Source: Isoetes taiwanensis
Taxonomy: Eukaryota; Streptophyta; Lycopodiopsida; Isoetales; Isoetaceae
Reading direction: 5' to 3'
DNA length: 64,000 nucleotides
Assembly (NCBI GenBank): GCA_021234155.1
Contig: JAJEKV010000059.1
Span: 661,844 to 725,843 of the forward strand
In this document: piece by piece, positions 1-8,868 of the stretch
Layout of the letters: every line of letters starts with the position of its first letter
Numbering within the stretch: the first letter of the stretch is position 1
Notes under the pieces: generated by a model
The model's database searches: none
What the model was told of the DNA's origin: nothing
The model's input: only the letters and a program-made list of their open reading frames with translations
Program-made: the position numbers and the translations under genes

Positions 1-302
1 AGGCAGTTCTGGACTGGTGCAGAAACTGCCAAATTCTCCAATGTTTGAGCAATCACCACAAGGTATAGGTGACTCCATTGGTCTTGAAATTCTCAGAGGT
101 CATTAAGAAATAAGTGAAGACTCAAATGACGGTGGTATATTATAAAATTGAAATTTCTTTCGTGAGTTACATGGGTTTAAGTGGCAGAGGTCATGTGGGC
201 CAGTTCTGGTCCATGGATCAGGATTGGTCCCAGGGACAGGTCTAGTGTTAATCTTTGAATCCCTAAATACTCCTTGTGCACTTTTAATTCTATTCTGGAC
301 CT

Positions 303-1857
303 TGCGGACTCCAATCAACAATGGCCACTTATGTACCCCCTTACCTAAACCCCCACCAGGAGGGAGACACCCCTCAAGCCACAGCCCACACCCAGGCCTA
401 GGACCAGCCCCCGACTACTGCCCACGCATGCCCCCAAGCTACCGATCTCAAACAGGACAAGCTCGCCCAGAAGGATCAAGCAGATGGTCCCCCACGTAAA
501 CGGCTCTGAACAGACGACAAGAACAAGGGAGAGGCCACTTCCATGAGGAGAGAGGCACGGGCAAAGGCCCAATCAGCAAGATCGACCCGAGAGGAGATTG
601 ATTGTTGTTCAGACCCGATGGCAGACCAGGCAGAGACAACGGCCTTGAAAAAACTGGAGGCAGTTTCGTATGCAACAGGACCCGAATTGCAGACCTGGCA
701 GAAGAGAGCCAGTCCTCGACACCCCATGTTCTCAAAAGACAACTGGCAGCAGAGAGACAACGGATTGTATAGATGGAAACCCGGACACAACAACTGGAAG
801 ATAGCATCCGTTTGGCACACTTCGAAAGACAACAGCAGAAGCAAGATCTTGTTGACCTGCGGGATCGTGTGGATTCCCTCTCCACCGTCATGGAGACCAT
901 GGCACAAGATAGGCAGTGTGCCGATCAGGAGACAAGGGCAACCATCTCCTGCCTCCAATCAAAAGTCGCAGAGGACGCACCACATGCAAGGCGCAGACTG
1001 CCTTTGAAGCGAGTCAGTCGGAGTTGAGGGCGCTTTAGAGGAAGGTCGACGCACGAGACCAGGAGTTGCAGGAGCTTCGGGCAACCGTGATCCAGCAAGG
1101 CAAGGGCCTTCAAGCGGAAGTCCATGAACAATTGCGGCGATGCACACATGAATTGGCAAGGCAGCAGCAATTCCAGCAGGAGCTGAGGTCCCGACTACAA
1201 GGAGCAGAGGCCACAACAGGGGATATGACAGATCCACATACCCGACAACCTGCAAGACGCCAACCAGGGCAGCCCACTGCTGCATCACCAAGCTGCCCCG
1301 TGCCACCACCACCCAACCATAGGCCACAACCCATGCCCCACACATTGCAAAAAGCGAATGCCACAGCAACCACCACGAGCCCGACCACCTCAGAGTTCCA
1401 GGAGCGGAGACGCAGGAGCGCGGCTTGACAGAGGAGGCAGGAGAGCACCTCATCAACCGACACAGATCCTGGCCTGGATGACATTCCATACGCCCGTACA
1501 CATTGCTAGGGTGACATGCCATGGGGCCCAGTGCTCTGAAGGTCCCCAGGTAGTCATCTTCACGGTCAGGGACGTGCAAGTGAGCGAGCATCCATCCTGT
1601 GCCAAGACAGGCAGTTGAAGGGGACTGCCCTGTACATGGACGGGGATCTGACTCCGGCACAACAGGAGGGCCGCAAGTATGGGTTGGAGAAAGTCAAGAG
1701 TGTCCGCAAACAGGGAGGCGCAGCAGGGCTGGTCCGAGGAAGGATGCACATTAGAGTTTTTTTGAGGTCAAATAAGGGCCCTTACTCGATGCCACGTCAA
1801 AAAGCTTGCGGCCAATGGGGAGTCGAGCTTGTACAGAGTTTTTTTATCGAGCCTTGA
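303..1857 (+). pseudogene. LINE (L1-type) ORF1 remnant: coiled coil plus C-terminal domain
   Basis: Three reading frames together give one protein. About 540-770 is a Gln/Arg-rich start. About 773-1230 is a strongly heptad-like, Gln/Glu/Leu-rich coiled coil, with a frame change near 1010. A Pro/Thr-rich linker follows to 1428, then further frame changes. The segment 1615-1760 begins LKGTALYMDGDLTPAQQ and matches the C-terminal block I know from plant and animal L1-like ORF1 proteins, where a 'DLTP(A/E)Q' motif is followed by a basic 'R..G' stretch. ORF1 proteins bind the element RNA. No endonuclease or RT follows, so this is a broken fragment. The family assignment is inferred from motif and coiled-coil order. 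Confidence 0.55.
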
Positions 1858-3419
1858 TTTCGCCATTCCAGGTGTCAACTGCCGGTAGCTTCAGTAATAT
1901 ATGTGGCTCTAGCTTCGGGTGTCAGATTACACACGTGGCAATTATGACCGTTAGCTCCCGCCCTCAATTCCCGCTCAGGTGTTTTCCTCAACAGAGTTTG
2001 CGCGAAGATCGATTGCCCGCGCCAAGGAAACTGCTTCGACCTGCGCCAAAGTGAGTTTCGACCACAAAAAAACTTCGATCAAGGTAAAATCGCGGAGCCT
2101 CTCCTAGTATTTCAATTCCGCTCCACATTCTGATTTGAATTCTGTGACTAGATGGCTATAAGCTCTATCATAGTCGGAAATGACTTTGAAAGCTTCGTGG
2201 TGTCGATCGGGAGCTTTGTTACACTCCAACCTATAATGCGAGGTGAATGGCGAGTCAAAAGATGCAAGAGAAATGATGTTTCTGCACATTGGAAGGCTTT
2301 GGTGGTCGGTTTTCGATCAGGCAAAGAGATATTTGTATAAGTAAGGCATGTATACACTCCAACAGATATGGCAAAAGAAAAAATAAGCAAGCGACAAACT
2401 TTCCCACGGTTAGAAGCAAATTGTGAGTGTATACTTCTATGCAATCCATATTTAAATTAGTTCAGTTACTTATCCAGTTCATTCCTATTCTCTCAGGTTT
2501 GTGTATATCTGATGTGGAGAACACATCTCTTCACACTCGATAAGTAGTGTATTCCATTGCTTTCACCAAGATATGGGCTTCTTGTTGTTCAAGGTAGCAC
2601 ACGGTGCATTTCGAGAGAAAGGGGTATATGGTTCGAGGTATGAATACTCTCCACTAAGATCCAAGCTAATTGAGCTTCCATTGCCTTGACTGTCCGATTT
2701 AGCATCGGCAGCCTCGGATGCCACTTCTATCTTATTAGCACGGAGCAAGTTGTCGCAGGAAATGTTCATGGCATTGAAGGAGAAGGGAGGAGTCTGCGGG
2801 CATATGAAGATAAATTTAGGAATTGATCTGTTCATTGCCTTATTCAAGAGCGCCGACAATGTTAAGAAGACCTTGAAGATGTTTACAGTTCAACAGTCGG
2901 TGGATAGTTTTTTAGATAGTCTATTTCTTGAAGGCTGGAGTGCTCCACTTCACGATGGAGCTGAATCTGTTGAATGCAGGATAAGTCGAGACACGGTTCG
3001 GTTCAGATATTGCATTCGGAAGTAAACGTTGTATGTCACTTTTAAGTATAGGAGATGGTGAAATAAAGAAAGTACGTCTGGATTCCTGTAGAACAAGATC
3101 ACAATGATGGCACTCATTCCGTTGTCATAGACTTGAACATTTATAAGGATAATCAGCTGTTCAAAAGTCCGAGCAGAGATTTTAGTGGTCTCTATTCGAT
3201 GTTCGGCGGCAATTAGAGTTTGAGACTGACTTAAATTTCTTCCATTTTATGTTAGACGGCCAGAAGGTGGGAAAGCGCAGAGAAGAATGCTGTAAATTGG
3301 GGTCATGCATGCCACCCAAAGTCATATATGTATATGAATCTATGTAATATAAATATAAGTGATTGTTAATTGGAGATCTATTGTATATTAATTGCAAACA
3401 TTTGCTTTCATTGGAATAT
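1858..3419. other. Region without a convincing gene; one small ORF at 2762-3025
   Basis: Mostly AT-rich sequence. A plus-strand ORF from the ATG at 2762 to 3025 (87 residues, starting MFMALKEKGGVCGHMK) is open but unlike anything I know. A minus-strand stretch near 2563-2860 has protein-like composition (Ser/Asp-rich, ending NNKKPISW) and could be a last exon. Neither has supporting context. It lies just upstream of palindrome array A, so a divergent minus gene as in elements B and C is conceivable but unproven. Confidence 0.3.
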
Positions 3420-3818
3420 AAGACTTAAAGTAGCTATGGTGCGAAATTGTGTACAACATAAAACATGGATGTTGTATTTTCACACCGTACTTACAGTGCG
3501 AAATTGTGGATATCAGAAAATTTGGAAGGGCTATTTTCGCACCGTAGCCACGGTGCGAAAATGTGACTAGCATAAAAAATGAAAGAGGTATTTTCGCACC
3601 GTAGCCACGGTGCGAAATTGTACATAGCATAAAAAATGAAAGGGGTTTTTTCGCACCGTAGCCACGGTGCGAAATTGTACATAGAATAAATTATCGAGGT
3701 CTTGTTTTCGCACCATAGCCACGGTGCGAATTTGTGTATAGCATAAATTAAGGAAGTGTTATTTTCGCATCGTTGCCACGTTGTTAGTCTCCCTTGCAAA
3801 TCAAGCCGCTACAAAGGC
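3420..3818 (+). repeat. Palindrome array A, left: seven tandem 57-bp units
   Basis: Units begin at 3420 (left arm degenerate), 3477, 3534, 3591, 3648, 3705 and 3762, an exact 57-bp period. Each carries the palindrome TTTCGCACCGT / AGCC / ACGGTGCGAAA followed by an AT-rich spacer (about 30 bp) with the recurring phrase ATAGCATAAA. The central units at 3534, 3591 and 3648 are perfect in both arms; the outer units decay. The array ends about 50 bp before the start codon of the gene at 3871, so it overlaps its promoter. The same palindrome in inverted orientation lies beyond the 3' end of that gene. Confidence 0.95.
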
Positions 3819-3870
3819 GCTCACATTCAAACTGTCATAAATTGAGAAATTGAGGCGCTGCTCCACGAGA

Positions 3871-5373
3871 ATGGCAAATAGCGGGTCAGATAAGGCATGG
3901 GAGTTGTTTAGCGCATGGTATGAAAAAATAGTGGACAAAGAACGGGATTTTCGTCAGAAGCATCCAGAAGAGTTCGAGGAGGAGCTAGAGGAACCAGTGG
4001 ATGCAACCACTATATATAATAATTTTTGCCTGACAATAGACATTATGGCAGAGTGTAACAGGTTTACTGATGCATATGGCGGCATCCTTCATAGCTTCAT
4101 GGCTAGAGCTGGTCCTGACGTGAAACCATGTCCTGTGACTAGTTTGCCTTCACTAAGCATGCAAGCTTTAATTAAGATGTTTCCGAAATATGATCAAGAC
4201 CGAATTAGAAGGTTCTTGAAGAGACTACCTGCAGAACTGTGCAGGCAAGAGGGCAAGGAAAATTTTTTCAGCCTAGATATCATGTTCAACACATACATGA
4301 TTTACACTAAGCCAAGCAAAGATGCCAGTTCTTCTTCAAGTGCACAGGTCACTCAAATAGAATGCCCCGCCTCACCAGTAGAGGAGCCGATAGATCCTGA
4401 GGAAGAGAAGCTCATACTGGAAAATGAGGAGAACGAGGTTCTGGAAGAGGAGATCTCCAAGAAAAAATTGTCTACTTGGGGGTTATCAGAAGCATATCCC
4501 ATCCATGTAGGTGGGAAACCATACTTGTTGCTGCCGGACATATCTGAAGTGACAGGGTTGAGAGAAGACGAGATATTGGGCCAGATATATGCGCATGTTG
4601 TAGGCCTGGGAGGACTTATAGACTTTGAGACGGATGTCCCCAGACAAATGATGGAGGCTGTGACTTATGATGGATCCTCAATACCTCCAGAGAATGCATT
4701 TGAAATTGTCATGCAGCAAGCTGAAGCAGTGAAAGATGTCAAATTTGAAGCTGCTAGCTCTTCAAACACTGATCCTGTGTTCATAGAACGTGAGCTGTCG
4801 AAGTCCTCTTTCAAAATAACAAACCCAGCTGTTATCAACCGGGACAAGAGAGAGGTATTTATCTAGTTTCATTTTTTATTTCTTCTTGAATCTGATGTTT
4901 CTTTTATGCAGGAGTTATCTATTGATGACTTCTGTGCAAGGCATCAGAGAGTCACCCTAGGTCGGGATGCCAGTATTGCACATTATATGGGCTACCTTCA
5001 CAAGAGGGAAATTATTGTGTTTCACAATAAATATAGTCCATCTGGAGTACAGGAGGTCCTCAATCTTAAAGCTCTGTCCTTAGCTGGCAACCATGTGCCC
5101 CTAGCCGCAATCTATGATCGAGTTATAGCAGTAGAAAGGGCTATCGCCATGTATGTCTTCGGGGGCTTCAAAATGTACTCTGTCCTTGCAAATAAAGCAG
5201 CTCTAGACTTGAGTGGAGCGGACAAAGAAGCACTGCGCTTGTCCTGTGCACAGAAGGACCCTGACATATTGTATCTGTTAGATGCAATTGGGGCTGGAGT
5301 AAAGGAAGAGGACTTAGAAGAATTTGATTCGGGTACTCCAGGCCCTGATGCCAAGAAAAGGAAATGTACTTGA
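3871..5373 (+). CDS. Gene A: unknown nuclear-type protein, two exons, between palindrome arrays
   Basis: Exon 1 is 3871-4854 and exon 2 is 4912-5373, joined over a 57-bp GT-AG intron (donor GAG/GTATTT, acceptor TTATGCAG/GAG) in phase 0, giving 481 residues without breaks. The first ATG, 3871 (MANSGSDKAWELF), was chosen as start; the frame is open a little further upstream but without ATG. Residues 1-150 are helical and charged. About residues 155-200 form an acidic Ser/Glu-rich linker. The rest mixes Leu/Val-rich segments, and the C-terminus ends in a possible nuclear signal, KKRK. I recognise no family. The lack of stops or frameshifts sets it apart from its decayed neighbours. Its position between two inverted copies of a palindrome array suggests it may bind that palindrome or be the element's own mobility or maintenance factor; this is inference. 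Confidence 0.75.
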
Positions 5374-5572
5374 AAAACTTTTGTATTAATATAATATCTT
5401 TTCTATAAAGTTCATGAATTGTTTTTATATGACAAAATTGCTTTTGTATGATTGTTCATCTATGATATTCATTAATTGTTAGAATTCAATGTCAGCAATA
5501 AATCCTTGTTATATGTATATGTTAGGTCTTCTTTAATGGTGAATTCAGTCATTTCCATGTATGTACATCAAG

Positions 5573-5708
5573 AGCGTAGCCACGGTGCGAGAACAGGATG
5601 TCGGCAGGATGTCGGCAGTTTTTGGACTGCCCGATTTCGCACCATGGCTACGGTGCGAAAACAGGATGTCGGCAGTTTTTGGACTGCCCGATTTCGCACC
5701 GTGGCTAC
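5573..5708 (-). repeat. Palindrome array A, right (inverted orientation)
   Basis: One complete palindrome at about 5633-5660 (TTTCGCACCAT / GGCT / ACGGTGCGAAA) and two half copies at the ends, separated by a spacer containing GATGTCGGCAG, TTTTT and GGACTGCCCGA. The loop reads GGCT here but AGCC in the left array, so the units are in reverse orientation relative to 3420-3818. An 11-bp spacer segment is itself duplicated near 5600. Confidence 0.9.
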
Positions 5709-5800
5709 TATGAACATTTTAATTTTTAGTCTAGGGTTTTATGGGATCGGGACAGACAATATTGCTTATTTGAATTTCTTCTCCTTGCTAAAATCTGCTC

Positions 5801-6829
5801 ATGTCCATGGAAGGCGCTAGCTCTGAAATCCCACAAAATGAGGCGCTTGACCAGCGCCAGAATGTTGACAAGGTCATTACTAGCAGTGCCGAGACTGCTA
5901 TTCCCATCACAGAGGCCGAGACAGTTATTCCCATCACAAGCCAGCAGATGGACGTAGATGAGACTGTCCTTCCAGAAGGGTTCGGGCAAAGCGTTGGAAA
6001 TGTCGTCCACACTATTAATAATAGTGTGGACGAATATTTCCAAAACCCGAACGTGTTTCCTACTCGGGTCTCCTTGCTGAGCGCCGGTAACGTTGTTGGG
6101 GAAGGAGTTTTCCGTGAGGCCACTGTCTGCCACAATATTCCAGTTCCTGCATTTGTATTGTGGTATCGGTGGACGACTCTGGATCCAACGGCCGATGCGC
6201 CCCTTCCCCATCCCCTCGAGCGGAGGCGGTAGGAAGCCGGGTCATATGTCATGTGGCCCAGGTTGATGACATCCATGTCCGGCACGGAGAAACGGCCATT
6301 CCAGTTCTTGTGTAGTGAGCTGGATTACATGCTGAAACCATTGGGGGAGGGTTCTACACATGGCCAGTGTCGTGGCGCAGTTGACCCAGGGACATGGTGC
6401 CCAGTGGTTGCTGAATCAGGTTACCCCCTCGCCTAAGACGTTGGGACCACGACTGCATTCCAAAATGTTTGGCAGTGGTGAGGGGGAGGAACAAGAGCAG
6501 GAAGAGAATCTGCTAGAGCAACAGCAGATTATGGAAGTGCAAAGATGATCGGCGATCACTGGACCGCCAGGATCAGCCCGGACCAGCAAGATCGGCCGGG
6601 ACCGGCGGGGATCGGGTTGATCATGGGCAGCCGGGGGCCCAATGGAGCAGTACTAGGAAGCCCATTTCCGGCAGTAAGCGAAAATCACGCCCGAAGAAAT
6701 CCGGCCCGGCAAAGCCTCCTAAGCTTGTTCCTAGTTGAAGACAAGCTGAGAGAGATGCAGCCAAGGAGACAGATAAGCTTGGGAATAAGCGGAAGCCGAA
6801 GGAAGGGGAGCCTTTAGATATGATGGCCC
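5801..6829 (+). pseudogene. Decayed ORF of unknown function downstream of element A
   Basis: The first open part (ATG 5801, stop 6230-6232, 143 residues) is acidic with repeated 'ITEAETVIPIT' type phrases and ends in a Pro-rich stretch. After the stop, open segments continue in changing frames: 6251-6436, 6360-6548 (ending with a Glu/Gln-rich run) and a Lys/Arg/Pro-rich basic tail around 6670-6830 that resembles a nuclear or nucleic-acid-binding tail. Together they read like one protein broken by frameshifts. I do not recognise the family. It could belong to element A or be a gag-like remnant. Confidence 0.4.
6003..6033. repeat. 31-bp near-perfect palindrome inside the ORF
   Basis: Arms TCGTCCACACTATTA and TAATAGTGTGGACGA are exact reverse complements around a single central A. 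It lies inside the open frame (encoding VVHTINNSVDE), so the palindrome is either coincidental or imposed on coding sequence. It is unrelated in sequence to arrays A, B and C. Confidence 0.9.
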
Positions 6830-7017
6830 TGAGAAGATAAAGGGTGCTCCTCCTGGCACTCAGGCTTTAAGGGACAATTAGTTGAAGAAAAAAAGAAGGT
6901 CCACAAGGGAAAACATTATACCCAGCCTTCAAAATTAGGAGCATATTGTATAATATGCTCGTCTGAAGTGGCCACAGGGTAATACGCTCGTCTGAAGTGG
7001 CCACAGGGTAGAGCTCC

Positions 7018-7700
7018 TTACACCTTTCCCAGGTTTGTACGTTTAATTGTTCCATCAAGCATGTCTGGCATGCAATGACGTTCTTTTGGCTGATGAACAA
7101 AAAACAGAAATCACATTACGTATTCCAGAATACACTAGAGTTAACAAATTCAAAAGTATCAAGACATGAACGCTTACTTGTGCAATTCCTTGGACATCTC
7201 TTCCAAGGTAAACTCCTTGTCCACCACCTTCTAGAGTAACCTTTCGAGTATGGTGGTGTCTGTGAAGCCATGCAGCTCCCTCCAAACTGTAATCATCATT
7301 TCCTTTTTTGGCACTCTGTGCCCTTTTTCTTTGCTTTTTTAATTCTCCCCTTTCAAAAGCAGTAAAGATTTCGTTTTGCAAGTCCCAAATCTACAGCACA
7401 ACAACTTATTGTCAGCTCAAGGTATTCCGGAATACAAAATATAAAGCTACCATGAAGATAAACGATTAATATTAAGTTAACATGAAGATAAACCGAAGGC
7501 CAAAGTGTATTCCGGAATACACTTTGGCCTGACACTGAAGGCCAATGTGTATTCCGAAATACACTTTGGCCTGACACGAAAGAGCAAGGGCTATTCCAGA
7601 ATACAGATGTGCTTACCGTGCCATCCCTAAAGGCTAGTTGAAACCAATTATCGTGGCTGATCAAGGAGTGCCTCTTATTTGCTTCATCATTTTAAGGCAA
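7018..7700 (-). CDS. Gene B1: C-terminal exons of an unknown multi-exon gene
   Basis: Three exons read leftwards: about 7700-7617, 7390-7178 and 7089-7018. Donors are GTAAGC at both introns, acceptors are CTGTAG and CATCAG, and all joins are phase 0. The joined frame runs from NKRHSLISHDNWFQLAF through a Lys/Arg-rich middle (KKQRKRAQSAKK) and a Gly-rich GVYLGRDVQGIAQ to a C-terminus ending KRTNLGKV and stop. Clean splicing in one frame across 71- and 24-codon exons argues strongly for a once-functional gene. Upstream, exon-like sequence (SHILELKEACAIECC) continues to about 7780 but needs a one-base shift, and no start was found. The family is not recognised. The gene faces away from the gene at 8869, with palindromes in its introns and upstream region but not in its exons. 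Confidence 0.6.
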
Positions 7701-8812
7701 CACTCTATTGCGCACGCCTCCTTTAGCTCCAGAATGTGGCTCAAAAGTCTCCTGATCTTTCTCAGACGTGTGTTTAAATAGAAAATTGTATTCCGGAATG
7801 ACATTGTCTAAATTCTAATGCTAAAGCGCTAAAAAAAGGCTAAATGTGCACTAAATTTAAGGTTTTTGTAGCAAAATCAAATCAAGCTGAAGGCCAAAGT
7901 GTATTCCGGAATACACTTTGGCTACACTTTGGCTTCAGCGGTTTAGGCCAAAGTGTATTCCGGAATACACTTTGGCCTTAAGAGCCAGGCCAGGCCAAAG
8001 TGTATTCCAGAATACACTTTCGCCTGGCTCTGAAGGCCAAAGTGTATTTCGGAATACACTTTGATCTCTACCTAAACAACACTTTTGAAAAATGCCCATG
8101 TATTGTACTTTTACTGCTTACCTCTCCATGCTTCATGCTATGTAAAACGGAATAAGCTGATGCAGAAGTATTCGAAGGCCTGGGATTGGGTTAGGGCTCT
8201 GTTTTAGGTGAGATTGACTAGCCAGCAGTTGCTGCTTCATGTGTATTCTGGTGCTTGGCCGCTCTTGCGGCAGTAAGCCTTGCATCTGTGCGTGGCTTGG
8301 TTGGTGTGGCTGATTTGGAAGCGGTGGCGGTTGTGGATCTTTCAGGGGATTCAGCAGCCTGCAGCCTCTCTGATTCCTCGACTCAGGTACAAGCTATTTC
8401 AAAGCTTTCTGGTGTTCCCAGGATTAGTAGAGCGGAAGTTTGCCATTTGGCGGGACTTCTTGGGTGTTGTAGATGGTGATGGTCGGTTTGTACAGCAGTA
8501 GAATTGCAGTTTTTCTGTGAGTTTGTTGTGGAGTGTCGAGGTATCGCTGTCTCTTTGAGGCAGTTCTCCTTCCTCCTCACTTGCTTTGTAACATTACTAT
8601 TCTTTTAATATATTGATGGCACAGTTCTTCAAAAAAAAAAAGTATTCGAAGGCGCTAGATCGGAGCGGCTGGAGCTGTGAATGCGGAATACACGACTGAG
8701 CGCCAAAAAATTTCTTAATTCGATATAAATCGGAATACGTGTGGTTCAAAATTTGTGCTAACACGTATTCCGGAATAGCAGACTTCTCCTTGGGTTGACA
8801 CTTCGTATTCTC
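7120..8812. repeat. Palindrome array B (core GTATTCCGGAATAC)
   Basis: Long copies have arms AGGCCAAAGTGTATTCC / GGAATACACTTTGGCCT: 7497-7530 (perfect 34 bp), 7539-7572, 7891-7923, 7945-7978 (perfect), 7992-8025 (inside a longer palindrome from about 7981 to 8030) and 8034-8067. Core-only copies lie at 7120-7133, 7422-7435, 7589-7602, 7788-7800 and 8765-8778, with half sites near 8690, 8731 and 8800. Copies sit in the two introns of the minus gene and in the gap between it and the plus gene at 8869; none lie in exons. The array is interrupted by a LINE insertion at 8180-8640. Confidence 0.92.
8167..8653 (+). mobile_element. 5'-truncated LINE 3' end with poly(A) and 13-bp target duplication
   Basis: The insert 8180-8640 is flanked by identical AGTATTCGAAGGC at 8167-8179 and 8641-8653. 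It ends in a poly(A) run (8631-8641) preceded by the phrase TATTGATGGCACAGTTCTTC. The open frame inside it (about 8280-8501) contains CVAWLVWLIWKRWR and an FQG motif, like the C-terminal 'W..W..RN..F.G' region of plant L1-type reverse transcriptases. This is target-primed reverse transcription with strong 5' truncation. The same 3' terminal phrase recurs at 60442-60503 on the other strand. Confidence 0.85.
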
Positions 8813-8868
8813 GAATAGCAAACTTGCAAAAGTTGTGTCCGTCTCTCTACTAGTTCCAATAATTGAAG

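Noticed and set aside
3491-3799. Minus-strand ORF with a repeated 'NFAPWL.CE' pattern, resembling a repeat protein
   Set aside because: The period is the 57-bp palindrome array (19 codons), so the repeats are a by-product of the DNA array.
3420-3818. CRISPR-like array (regular repeats with spacers)
   Set aside because: Spacers are themselves repeated and AT-rich, the period is exact, and the DNA is plant nuclear.
7497-8067. Palindromes as rho-independent terminators or MITEs
   Set aside because: Terminators do not apply in a plant genome, and no target duplications or terminal repeats flank single units; they share one core and lie in introns and the intergenic gap.
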